Positions 6,522 through 13,266 are shown, numbered from the stretch's first letter. The stretch: DNA of 13,819 nt from Parvularculaceae bacterium (GCA_013389125.1 JACADX010000443.1:1-13819); one strand, 5' to 3'. Program-made: numbers and translations. The notes: a model not told the origin generated them from the sequence alone.

Positions 6522-6685
6522 TTGATAACGATGTCGTTGCGGATGTCGCCGACCGCCCGGGCATAGAGCTCGGCGATCTGCTTTTCATCTAGGGGCTTGT
6601 TTTTGTTTCCAAATCCGCCGGTCCACACAATCGCGCCGGCAAGGATCGCCGCCGCGATGATGTTGCCCAAACCATTTCCCATCAT
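6503..6685 (-). CDS. Small membrane protein with Cys-rich C-terminus
   Basis: I do not recognise this 60-residue protein. It begins Met-Met, has one membrane helix at about 8-25 (Ile/Ala/Leu-rich), then a charged segment with a likely amphipathic helix (about 31-52, DEKQIAELYARAVGDI) and ends in INCGCCG, with three Cys in the last five residues. The ATG at 6685 follows a GGTGG stretch, and the frame also opens at a TTG at 6703 (adding six residues). Several points suggest a real gene: coding-like composition, a sensible TM-plus-helix layout and an apparent terminator right after the stop. The Cys tail could bind metal, form disulphides or be modified. It could belong with the PEP-CTERM ORF next to it, but this is speculation. 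Confidence 0.5.
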   Translation of the reverse strand: MMGNGLGNIIAAAILAGAIVWTGGFGNKNKPLDEKQIAELYARAVGDIRNDIVINCGCCG

Positions 6686-7142
6686 GGGAACCACCACAAC
6701 CAAACGCCCGGCAGCGAGATGGGCGCCTTAAGCGCCCTGGCGAATGCCAATTCGGGAAACCGGACCGGGCGCCGATTCCCCCACAGCCGTGCTTCCAAGG
6801 TTCGTGCCAAGCCGGAACGGCGCTGTCCGCCGTCCGAACGGTGAGGGCGCTGGAACGCGCTCCTGGGCGAGGGCGGCGTTCGTCAGCACGGCGCGGAAAC
6901 AATTAGCCTGCAACCCTCGGGAGGCATACTGACCCGAATCAGAAACGGAGGCCAGATGCGGCGGATTGGACACAATCGCGGCGTCGGCCGCCGCGCCGCC
7001 GGCCGCGCGCCTACCCAGCCAGCGAGGGTCATGCTAAGAATCGTTAACGAAGGCTCCCTGGGGCGGGCCAGGGGCGGCGGTCGCAGCAGGTGCGGCTGAC
7101 GCGTCCAAGACAGTCGCGTGATGAGGGGTTTGGCGGGTCAGC
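6686..7142. other. Intergenic stretch, no firm gene
   Basis: This 457-base stretch separates the minus-strand small gene from the plus-strand GH24 gene. Open frames on both strands here are Arg/Pro/Ala-rich and look non-coding. I find no tRNA or riboswitch core. It holds one short ORF with a good ribosome site (6956-7099, listed separately) and, at 7031-7042, AGAATCGTTAAC, which includes a GANTC methylation site. The promoters of both flanking genes are presumably here, but I cannot place them. Confidence 0.5.
6956..7099 (+). CDS. Possible 47-residue basic small ORF
   Basis: An ATG at 6956 is preceded by ACGGAGG with 4 bases spacing, one of the better ribosome sites in the window, and opens a 47-codon frame ending TGA at 7097-7099. 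The product is rich in Arg and Gly with no membrane segment or motif I recognise, a composition also expected of random frames in this GC-rich DNA. It ends 43 bases before the GH24 gene, so it could be a leader ORF for that gene. Probability of being a real gene is low. Confidence 0.2.
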   Translation: MRRIGHNRGVGRRAAGRAPTQPARVMLRIVNEGSLGRARGGGRSRCG

Positions 7143-8114
7143 ATGAGGACGGGAGCGACCGGTCTTAATCTGATCAAGGGCTATGAGGGCCTCCGGATGT
7201 CGGCGCATTACACGCCGAATGAGGAGTGGACCGTCGGCTATGGGCACACTTCGTCCGCGCGCCACGGAATGAGCGTCACCGAGGGCGATGCGGAGCGCCT
7301 CCTTCGCGCCGACGTGCAGCCGATTGAAAAGCTCATTGCGGACACCGTCCGTGCGCCGCTCAATCAGAACGAGCACGACGCGCTCGTCTCGCTGATTTTC
7401 AATATCGGCGAGGCGAACTGGAAGCGCTCGACGGTCCTTCGCAAGCTGAACGAGGGCGACAAGCTTGCGGCCGCGCGCGCCTTCGAGATGTGGACGAAAG
7501 CGCGCGTCAACGGCGAACTTGTCTCGCTTGACGGCCTCGTGCGCCGACGCGCCGCCGAGAAGTCGCTCTTCCTGATGCCGACCGACGCCTCTTTGGTCGT
7601 TCCGACGTCGGATGTGAGGCCGGCCTCCGAATGCGAGCTTGATTTCAAGTCGGATCGCGAACTCAAAGCTTCGCCCGTGGTTCAGTTTGACCGCAAGGCG
7701 AGCGGCAAGGCGCTCATCCTCTCAGACGAGGAAAGAGCGGCGCGCTCGCGCGCATTGTTCGCGGCGACGCAGGCGCTTTCCGTCGATCCGACCAAGATGA
7801 TCATCACCAAAGCCGAGGAACACGCCGACATGGGAGTAACCATCGGCGCCATTCTCGCCGGCCTTCTCGCGCTTGCGATGACCGGCCTTGGCGGGGTCAT
7901 GCTCATCGGCCAGGAATTCCCGCGCTTCGCGGAGTCGATCGGCTTCGGCTACGAGAAGTTTGTGGCGATTTTCGAGAACCTGCCGATGTGGCTCGCGGCG
8001 ATGGGCGCGGCGACCTGCTACTTCATTCTCTACATTCTCGTAAAGCGCGTCGCGCGTCATGATCTCAAGCGGCAGCGCGCTCAGGAATTCGCCCGGCTGC
8101 GCGCCGCCGAATAG
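7143..8114 (+). CDS. GH24 lysozyme-like protein with C-terminal TM pair
   Basis: Residues about 5-145 form a phage-type lysozyme (GH24) domain: YEGLR with the catalytic Glu at 15, WTVGYGHT at 29-36 with the conserved Thr30, GMSVTEGDAERLL (42-54), and NQNEHDALVSLIFNIG (74-89). These enzymes cleave the N-acetylmuramic acid-N-acetylglucosamine bond of peptidoglycan. The T4-lysozyme Asp20 position, nine residues after the Glu, is Thr24 here. There is no signal peptide. After a charged linker (about 150-230) come two membrane helices (about 232-256 and 281-302) and a strongly basic tail. The basic tail predicts a cytoplasmic C-terminus, which would put the lysozyme domain in the cytoplasm too. The gene stands alone, not among phage genes. 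Function as an active muramidase is uncertain. Confidence 0.8.
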   Translation: MRTGATGLNLIKGYEGLRMSAHYTPNEEWTVGYGHTSSARHGMSVTEGDAERLLRADVQPIEKLIADTVRAPLNQNEHDALVSLIFNIGEANWKRSTVLRKLNEGDKLAAARAFEMWTKARVNGELVSLDGLVRRRAAEKSLFLMPTDASLVVPTSDVRPASECELDFKSDRELKASPVVQFDRKASGKALILSDEERAARSRALFAATQALSVDPTKMIITKAEEHADMGVTIGAILAGLLALAMTGLGGVMLIGQEFPRFAESIGFGYEKFVAIFENLPMWLAAMGAATCYFILYILVKRVARHDLKRQRAQEFARLRAAE

Positions 8115-8120
8115 GGCGAA

Positions 8121-8152
8121 AAGCGCGCCTCCGATCCGCGTTTCGCGCGCTT
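8121..8152 (+). terminator. Possible terminator after the GH24 gene
   Basis: AAGCGCGC (8121-8128) and GCGCGCTT (8145-8152) are perfect inverted arms with a 16-base loop, starting 6 bases after the GH24 stop. Only two Ts follow, so termination strength is doubtful. Confidence 0.3.
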
Positions 8153-8270
8153 GATCCGCATATCGTTCCGTCCGAAGCTCGCCACCGCCGCCGCCGCGAC
8201 TGGCGCGTCGGGCGCAAACGCGGAAACCGGGTAGGCGCGAAACGGCGCGCTGCGATGACGATTTGATTGT

Positions 8271-8296
8271 CGGGCGCGATAAGGCGATCGCGCCCG
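8271..8296 (+). promoter_or_regulatory. Strong hairpin in the leader of the 8344 gene
   Basis: CGGGCGCGAT (8271-8280) and ATCGCGCCCG (8287-8296) form a perfect 10-bp stem with a 6-base loop (AAGGCG). It has no T-tract and ends 34 bases before the AGGAGG ribosome site of the following gene, so it is more likely a leader structure or DNA palindrome (operator) than a terminator. Confidence 0.35.
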
Positions 8297-8343
8297 GCGA
8301 TCCGGGGCGCGCGAAGCCTTGATGACGATGAGGAGGGGTTCTT

Positions 8344-9096
8344 ATGGCCAGGGGAATGTTTGTTGGGCTCGGCGCGGTCGGCGCGGCGGCGGCGGGTCTT
8401 GCCAGCGTCTACGTCGTGCGCGACCGGGCGTCGCCGGAGCCGGCGCTCATTGCGGCGCGTTCTGCGCCGGAAACCGTCTGCATCGAGAGCAATGTGCGGC
8501 TTGTCGAGGGCATGTCCCGCAGCTGCCGCACCGCCGCGCAGTTTGAGGCGCTCCGCGACCGCCCGGTCGTCGGCGGAGACGGGACCGCGATCGCGGTCAA
8601 TCTTGTCGGCCCGGCGGATGAAACGGACGCGAACAGCGTGCGCACTTGCGCGGAATATGATTCGCTCATCGCCAGCGGCTGGTACGCCCTGTCGAGCGCC
8701 GATTTGCGGCGCGAGGAATATTTCAAGCGGGCTTGCGGCGCGCTTTCCCTGCTCGTGACGGCGAAACCGGCGCGGCTGTCGCATTTCGCCGGCGGCAAGG
8801 CGGAACCCGCGGACATCTTTTCGATGGCCCGCGAAGACGCGATCGCTTTCGGCGAAGCCGCGCCCGAAGCGCCGGTCGACGTCGCGGAAATCGAGAGCGG
8901 CGTCTGGAAGGTCGCGATCGGAGAAGGCGAAACCGTCATATACGAAATCGCCCACGCCGATTTCACGGGCGACGGCGTCGGCGAAATTCTCGCCTATGTC
9001 TCGGCCGGCGCCCCCGGCGGAACCGCGCGCGTCGGATCGATCGGGTTCATCGAAAAGCCGAATGCCGGCGGGCCGTGCTCATTCTCCCCGCGCTGA
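8344..9096 (+). CDS. Unrecognised exported protein with Cys and Ca-loop-like motif
   Basis: I do not recognise this 250-residue protein. The start is secure: ATG with AGGAGG at 8331-8336. An N-terminal hydrophobic segment (about 5-25, Gly/Ala-rich) is a signal peptide or membrane anchor, placing the rest in the periplasm. Five Cys (46, 61, 102, 131, 245) lie after it and may form disulphides. Near the C-terminus DFTGDGVGE (206-214) has the Asp spacing of an FG-GAP/EF-hand-like calcium loop, followed by a Gly-rich strand region. The middle (about 100-145) has a Cys-x-Glu-Tyr...Phe...Ala-Cys pattern. It is 230 bases downstream of the GH24 gene and converges with panC, 14 bases apart. Confidence 0.75.
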   Translation: MARGMFVGLGAVGAAAAGLASVYVVRDRASPEPALIAARSAPETVCIESNVRLVEGMSRSCRTAAQFEALRDRPVVGGDGTAIAVNLVGPADETDANSVRTCAEYDSLIASGWYALSSADLRREEYFKRACGALSLLVTAKPARLSHFAGGKAEPADIFSMAREDAIAFGEAAPEAPVDVAEIESGVWKVAIGEGETVIYEIAHADFTGDGVGEILAYVSAGAPGGTARVGSIGFIEKPNAGGPCSFSPR

Positions 9097-9110
9097 CGGG
9101 ATCGCCGCCG

Positions 9111-9995
9111 TCAGGCGGCTGGCGGCTCGGCTGGCCAATTGTCGATCAACCGCGTTTTCCCGACGATGACGGCGGCGAAGACGCGCGAGGGTCGCGTGAT
9201 CGCGCCCGGTCCCATCGGCTCAAGTAGATCGGCGCTCCGCACCTCGAGATAGTCGAGCGCGGCGAACCCTGCGGCATTGATCGCTGCGCGGCCGTCGTCG
9301 ATCGTCGCCGCGACCTCGGCGCCGGCGGAGAGCTTCGCCGCCATGTCGGCGAGGACCGCGTTCAGCCTTCCGGCGATCGCGCGCTCCTCGGAGCTGAGAT
9401 AGGCGTTGCGCGACGACATCGCGAGGCCGTCCGCCTCGCGGACGATCGGCGCGCCGATGATGTCGACCGGCATGTTGAGGTCCTTGACCATGCGCCGGAT
9501 GACAAGAAGCTGTTGGTAATCCTTCTCGCCGAATACAGCGATGTCGGGCCGGGCCTGATTGATCAGCTTGCAGACGACCGTTGCGACGCCGCCGAAGAAA
9601 TGCGGCCGCGATCCGCCGCAAAGCCCCTGCGCGATCTCCGAGACGGCGATCGAAGTCTGAAAGCCGTCGGGGTACATTTCTTCCGGCGGCGGGATGTAGG
9701 CGAGATGGCAGCCGGCCTTCTGGAGGAGTTCGAGGTCGTGAGCCTCCTGCCGGGGATAGGACCCGAAATCCTCATGCGGCGCGAACTGCCTCGGATTGAC
9801 GAAAATGCTGGCGACAGTCCGGCGCGCCAGACTGTTCGATCGGCGGACGAGCGACAAGTGGCCTTCGTGAAGAGCGCCCATTGTTGGGACGAGCCCCACG
9901 GTCTCGCCGGCCGCCCGCCAGCCATCCACCCTCGCCCGAAGCGCCTTGACCGAGCGGACGACCCCGATTTGCGAATCGACGACGGCTGCGGGCAT
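9111..9995 (-). CDS. panC: Pantoate--beta-alanine ligase
   Basis: This enzyme condenses pantoate with beta-alanine using ATP to make pantothenate, the precursor of coenzyme A. The 294-residue protein has the HIGH-like nucleotide motif PTMGALHEGHLSLV (37-50), FVNPRQF (65-71), FGEKDYQQL (155-163) and MSSRN (193-197), all diagnostic for PanC. The ATG at 9995 has AGGA 8 bases upstream on its strand and gives the usual N-terminus; the frame continues upstream over the divergent gene but without coding character. The common GHFxGV segment reads HFFGGV here (132-137), a local variant. The gene is divergent from the SPOR-domain gene with 46 bases between the two starts, so promoters probably overlap. 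No panB is nearby. Confidence 0.95.
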   Translation of the reverse strand: MPAAVVDSQIGVVRSVKALRARVDGWRAAGETVGLVPTMGALHEGHLSLVRRSNSLARRTVASIFVNPRQFAPHEDFGSYPRQEAHDLELLQKAGCHLAYIPPPEEMYPDGFQTSIAVSEIAQGLCGGSRPHFFGGVATVVCKLINQARPDIAVFGEKDYQQLLVIRRMVKDLNMPVDIIGAPIVREADGLAMSSRNAYLSSEERAIAGRLNAVLADMAAKLSAGAEVAATIDDGRAAINAAGFAALDYLEVRSADLLEPMGPGAITRPSRVFAAVIVGKTRLIDNWPAEPPAA

Positions 9996-10041
9996 GCTAT
10001 AGGTCCTGTAATTGTGCGGGCGTAGGGGGTCGGAGAGGCTA

Positions 10042-10857
10042 ATGGGACAAGCTTTCGGCGCTTTCAAGGCTGTGCCGCCGAAGGGATTGAGGTCCGTCGC
10101 GCTTGCCGGGCTGATGACGCTCGCGCAGGGCTGCGCCATTTTGACGGGAAAACCGGACCCTGATGTCGTCGCCGCGCAGGCGACCGAACTTGACAGCATG
10201 CGCGCGCAGCGTATGGCGCTTCAATCGGAAGTTGACAAGCTCAAGGCCGAAAACGAGGCGCTTTCGGCCAAGGTCGCCGAGCTTCAGAAGAAGACCGCGC
10301 GCCTTGCTGCGCTGGAGCCGGCGCCGACGCAGGAAAAGCCGGCCGAAGGCGCGCTCAAGGAAGGTCCGCCCTCAGCCGCCGCCGCCGCTGACTCGCCGTC
10401 CACCGCGCCGGCGGCGCCCGTCGTCGCCGCGCCCGACGCTGACGTGTCGCTTCCGGACGCACCGGTGCCGATCGACGACTCGCCGCGCCTTGTTCAGCCG
10501 AGCTTCGCCTCGACCGAGCAGATTTTCGAGAACGAGGCGGCGAGCGGCGCGATCAAGATGTCGAGCGTCCTATGGGGCGTGCATCTTGCGTCCTATCGCC
10601 TTCCCGATGAAGCGAGCGCCGGCTGGAAGAAGCTGCAACGCGAAAATCCCGACGAACTCGGCCTCCTTGAGCCGCGCGTCGAGAAGGTGACGCTTGAGGG
10701 CAGGGGCCATTATCTGCGTCTTGTCGGCGGCGGCTTTTCATCGCGCGAAAAGGCCAAGGCGCTGTGCGACAAGCTCGCCGCCAAGGGCGTATTCTGCCGC
10801 GTCGCGAATTTCGGCGGCGACCGGCTTTCCATGCTCGATGTCGGCGGCGGCCGCTGA
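10042..10857 (+). CDS. Coiled-coil SPOR-domain lipoprotein candidate
   Basis: This 271-residue protein has an N-terminal export segment (about 16-30) ending LAQGC, a weak lipobox with Cys31 as the possible lipidated residue. A coiled coil follows (about 43-90, heptads of Leu/Ala with Glu/Lys), then a Pro/Ala-rich linker (about 92-160) and a C-terminal SPOR domain (about 176-258: WGVHLASYR, then YLRLVGGGFSSREKAKALCDKLAAKGVFC). SPOR domains bind glycan strands lacking stem peptides, which are enriched at the division septum, so the protein probably sits in the periplasm at the septum or other remodelling sites. The ATG at 10042 has GGAGAGG just upstream; the in-frame start at 10012 is less likely. 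mipZ lies a little further on. It ends 4 bases from the convergent chaperone gene. Confidence 0.8.
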   Translation: MGQAFGAFKAVPPKGLRSVALAGLMTLAQGCAILTGKPDPDVVAAQATELDSMRAQRMALQSEVDKLKAENEALSAKVAELQKKTARLAALEPAPTQEKPAEGALKEGPPSAAAAADSPSTAPAAPVVAAPDADVSLPDAPVPIDDSPRLVQPSFASTEQIFENEAASGAIKMSSVLWGVHLASYRLPDEASAGWKKLQRENPDELGLLEPRVEKVTLEGRGHYLRLVGGGFSSREKAKALCDKLAAKGVFCRVANFGGDRLSMLDVGGGR

Positions 10858-10861
10858 CGAC

Positions 10862-11662
10862 TCAATCAGGCGGCGCGATCTCGAATTTCTTCTCGGCGAA
10901 CACCCGGCCTTCATATTCCGCGGCGCCGATATAGCGCAGCTCAAGAACGCCGGCCGGCAGCGCGCCGGCGTTGAGCGGGACGCGGAGACGGCGCGCGGCG
11001 GCGTCGAAATGGATCGGGATGTTGGCGATTTCGGCAAGCCGGCGCGGGCGGCCTTCCGCGGTCATGACGACGGTCAATCGTCCGAAAGCGGAGTATCTTC
11101 CCGTCCTCGAAAGCGTCGTATCAAGTTCAAGCATTCCATCGGCGTCTCTGACGAGGCGGGTCTGCGTGATTGAAACCGCGGGCGGCGCGAAACCGGTTCT
11201 CACGATGACCGGCGTCGAGACGCCAAGCTCCACGTCGGCCTCAAGGCCGCCGCCGGCGCGCCGGAGCGGCGTTCTGACCGGCGTCGTCTCGATGAGAAGG
11301 TGCGAGCGCCTTTCGCCGGGGGGAGGGCGGGCGCCCTTCTTGAGCCGCACGGCGACTTTCGCCCGCTTGCCCGGTTCGAGGCGAAGGCGCGCCGGCGACA
11401 CGACAAGATAGGGCGCCGCGCTCAAGGCGGGACGCGCGGCCGGCGTCGCTTCCGCGTATCCATATTCCGTCGCGGAAAGGTCGATCCAGCCGATGCGCGC
11501 ATCAAGGATCCGGTCCGATCCGTTCGAGATTTCGTAAACCCCGACCGGATTCTGCCGGGTGATGACCTGACGCAGCGGAGAAACCGCGAATTCGGCGCCG
11601 GCCGCGCCTGGAAGCGCGGCAATTGCTGAAAAAACGGGGGCGAATGCGCTAAGAAACACCAC
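10862..11662 (-). CDS. PapD-like periplasmic chaperone (orphan)
   Basis: A signal peptide (about 1-23, cleavage after Ala-Gly-Ala) is followed by an immunoglobulin-like PapD N-domain: FAVSPLRQVI (25-34) and VVSPARLRLEPGKRAKVAVRL (87-107). Arg31 and Lys99/Arg100 are candidate equivalents of the chaperone's anchoring pair. The 266-residue length fits the family, which folds pilus or other beta-strand surface subunits in the periplasm and hands them to an outer-membrane usher. No usher or pilin is next to it, so it may serve distant genes or another role. The start is uncertain: GTG at 11662 has no ribosome site and the signal peptide lacks the usual basic residues, while an ATG in another frame lies 3 bases upstream. 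It is divergent from mipZ. Confidence 0.75.
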   Translation of the reverse strand: MVFLSAFAPVFSAIAALPGAAGAEFAVSPLRQVITRQNPVGVYEISNGSDRILDARIGWIDLSATEYGYAEATPAARPALSAAPYLVVSPARLRLEPGKRAKVAVRLKKGARPPPGERRSHLLIETTPVRTPLRRAGGGLEADVELGVSTPVIVRTGFAPPAVSITQTRLVRDADGMLELDTTLSRTGRYSAFGRLTVVMTAEGRPRRLAEIANIPIHFDAAARRLRVPLNAGALPAGVLELRYIGAAEYEGRVFAEKKFEIAPPD

Positions 11663-11764
11663 ATTATCAATCGGTCAGGGGAGGGATCGGTCGGCCGGCG
11701 GCGCGGCGCCGGCGCCCGTACGGGGCGGCGACTTGCAAGAAATCGGCCTTCAGGGCTTGCCGGC

Positions 11765-11813
11765 CGCCCGGAAATCACCGTCTGAGTTAACGATTCTGTG
11801 CGGCGCCCGGAAA
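11765..11813 (+). promoter_or_regulatory. mipZ upstream region: direct repeats flanking a GANTC site
   Basis: CGCCCGGAAA occurs at 11765-11774 and again at 11804-11813, 39 bases apart, between the divergent chaperone and mipZ genes. Between the copies lies GTTAACGATTCT (11786-11797), which includes GATTC, a target of the cell-cycle methyltransferase CcrM. In Caulobacter, mipZ is among genes whose promoters respond to CcrM methylation through GcrA. A similar control here is inference; no -10/-35 pair is clear. Confidence 0.35.
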
Positions 11814-11850
11814 CTTCGGGGGGAGCCGGGTTTTCGCAAGGGGTGTCTTG

Positions 11851-12693
11851 GTGACGCACGTCATCGTTCTCGGCAATGAAAAGGGCGGGTCGGGAAAATC
11901 CACGGCCGCCATGCACATTACGGTCGCGCTCCTAAAGTCCGGTTATCGGGTGGCGGCGATTGATCTCGACATGCGTCAGCGGAGCTTCTCGCGCTACATC
12001 GAAAACCGCCGGGCGTTCGCGGCGACGAAGATCGTCCCGCTGGTGTTCCCGGAGACGCCTCGAATAGAGCCTTCGTCGATCGACAGCCGCGAGGAAGCGC
12101 GCCGCGCGGAAACCGAAAATTTCACGTCGACGCTGCAGACCCTTTCGGAGTGCCACTTTCTGGTCATCGATTGTCCGGGCGCTGACACGCATCTGTCGAG
12201 GCTCGCTCACGCCCACGCCGACACGATCGTGACGCCCTTGAACGACAGCTTCGTCGATTTCGATCTCCTTGCGCGGATGGATCCGGACACGGGCGCCCTG
12301 CTCGGACCGAGCCTTTACAGCGAGATGGTGTGGAACGCCCGCAAGCGGCGCGCCATGTCGGGCGTTCCGGGCGGCATCGACTGGGTCGTCATGCGCAACC
12401 GTCTTTCCGCGACGCGCGCCAACAACAAGCGCGCGATGGGCGAACGGCTCGAAGAGCTGTCGACGCGCATCGGTTTTCGGCTGGCGCGCGGCTTCGGCGA
12501 CCGGGTCATCTATCGCGAACTCTTCCCGATGGGGCTGACGCTCCTCGATCTTGGCGGCGCCGACGCGCCGCTCCGGCTTTCGACGATGAGCCATGTGACG
12601 GCGCGGCTCGAAATCCGCTCGCTGATTGCAACGCTCAATCTCCCGAAGCCGGACGCCGCGAGCGGCGAGGACGACGGGCGCGCGGCGGCCTGA
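11851..12693 (+). CDS. mipZ: MipZ, ParA-like regulator of FtsZ position
   Basis: MipZ is a ParA-type ATPase that binds polar ParB and forms a gradient that inhibits FtsZ polymerisation away from midcell. The 280-residue protein has the deviant Walker A KGGSGKST (11-18, with Lys11 and Lys16), IDLDMRQRSFSRYIENRR (37-54), a Walker-B-like VIDCPGAD (105-112), and two stretches specific to MipZ: TPLNDSFVDFD (128-138) and DRVIYRELFPMGLTLLDL (217-234). These match Caulobacter MipZ closely from memory. GTG at 11851 was preferred to the adjacent TTG because AAGGGG at 11838-11843 is then 7 bases away. The acidic/Ala tail after 265 is variable. The next genes encode a membrane J protein and FabH. Confidence 0.95.
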   Translation: MTHVIVLGNEKGGSGKSTAAMHITVALLKSGYRVAAIDLDMRQRSFSRYIENRRAFAATKIVPLVFPETPRIEPSSIDSREEARRAETENFTSTLQTLSECHFLVIDCPGADTHLSRLAHAHADTIVTPLNDSFVDFDLLARMDPDTGALLGPSLYSEMVWNARKRRAMSGVPGGIDWVVMRNRLSATRANNKRAMGERLEELSTRIGFRLARGFGDRVIYRELFPMGLTLLDLGGADAPLRLSTMSHVTARLEIRSLIATLNLPKPDAASGEDDGRAAA

Positions 12694-12777
12694 TATCGCG
12701 GCGCCGTCGGGCGACGGTTCCGTTGCGCCGCCGAATGGGGCATGGTGGCGGACGCTGAACCCCGGGGCCGCCGCTTA

Positions 12778-13266
12778 ATGCTCGGAAAAGTCGCAATTCT
12801 TCTGGCGCTCGGCGCGGCCGCCTGGGTGCTGTTTCGGGTCGGCAAGGGTCGGGTCGACGAGTCGAAAACCATGTTCAGGCTGAAGGTCGTCGGCCTCCTC
12901 GCGATCGCGGCGGTCTGCTTCGCGGCGAAACTTTTCCCGATCGCTTTCATGATCCTCCTGGCGGCGGGCGGGGTGACCGCCATCGAACTCTGGAGCGGAC
13001 GGGCGATCAGAGGGCTTGAAAACCTGACGCCGGGCGCTGGCGCGGCGCCGTCGCCCGCGGCGACGATGAAAGTTGCGGAAGCCGCGGCGGTTCTCGGCGT
13101 TGCGCCCGATGCGGGCGAAGCCGAGATCAAGGCCGCGCACAAGAAGCTGATCGGGCAACTCCATCCCGACAAGGGCGGGAACGACTATCTCGCCGCCAAG
13201 ATCAATGACGCGCGGCGCGTGTTGCTCGAAAAGGCGGCTCGGGACGCGGCGAAACCCAATGCGTAG
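12778..13266 (+). CDS. Membrane-anchored J-domain protein, Tim14/Pam18-like
   Basis: This 162-residue protein has hydrophobic segments at about 4-21 and about 37-71 (one long or two short helices), a Gly/Ala/Pro linker and a C-terminal J domain (about 97-155) with the HPD motif at 129-131. The J domain reads AHKKLIGQLHPDKGG...YLAAKINDARRVLL, which strongly resembles the mitochondrial Tim14/Pam18 pattern rather than that of classical DnaJ. J domains stimulate Hsp70 (DnaK) ATPase, so this protein probably recruits DnaK to the inner membrane. There is no zinc or substrate-binding DnaJ region. An in-frame ATG at 12742 would add 12 residues; neither start has a good ribosome site. fabH begins 18 bases after its stop. 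Confidence 0.85.
   Translation: MLGKVAILLALGAAAWVLFRVGKGRVDESKTMFRLKVVGLLAIAAVCFAAKLFPIAFMILLAAGGVTAIELWSGRAIRGLENLTPGAGAAPSPAATMKVAEAAAVLGVAPDAGEAEIKAAHKKLIGQLHPDKGGNDYLAAKINDARRVLLEKAARDAAKPNA

Noticed and set aside
7031..7042. 12-base match AGAATCGTTAAC shared (inverted) with 11786-11797 as evidence of a shared regulon
   Set aside because: In a window this size several 12-base matches are expected by chance, and the two copies face opposite ways relative to the downstream genes.
7143..8114. Prophage remnant around the lysozyme-like gene
   Set aside because: No holin, spanin, integrase, capsid or tail gene is nearby, and base composition is like the neighbouring housekeeping genes.
8065..8955. 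296-residue open frame on the minus strand
   Set aside because: It is antisense to the exported protein at 8344, which has a strong ribosome site and signal segment; the antisense product is Arg-rich.
9111..10199. N-terminal extension of PanC to 10199
   Set aside because: The extra residues overlap the divergent SPOR gene and do not resemble PanC; the ATG at 9995 has an AGGA site and the family N-terminus.
11932..12594. 220-residue open frame on the minus strand
   Set aside because: It is antisense to mipZ, whose family motifs are unmistakable.
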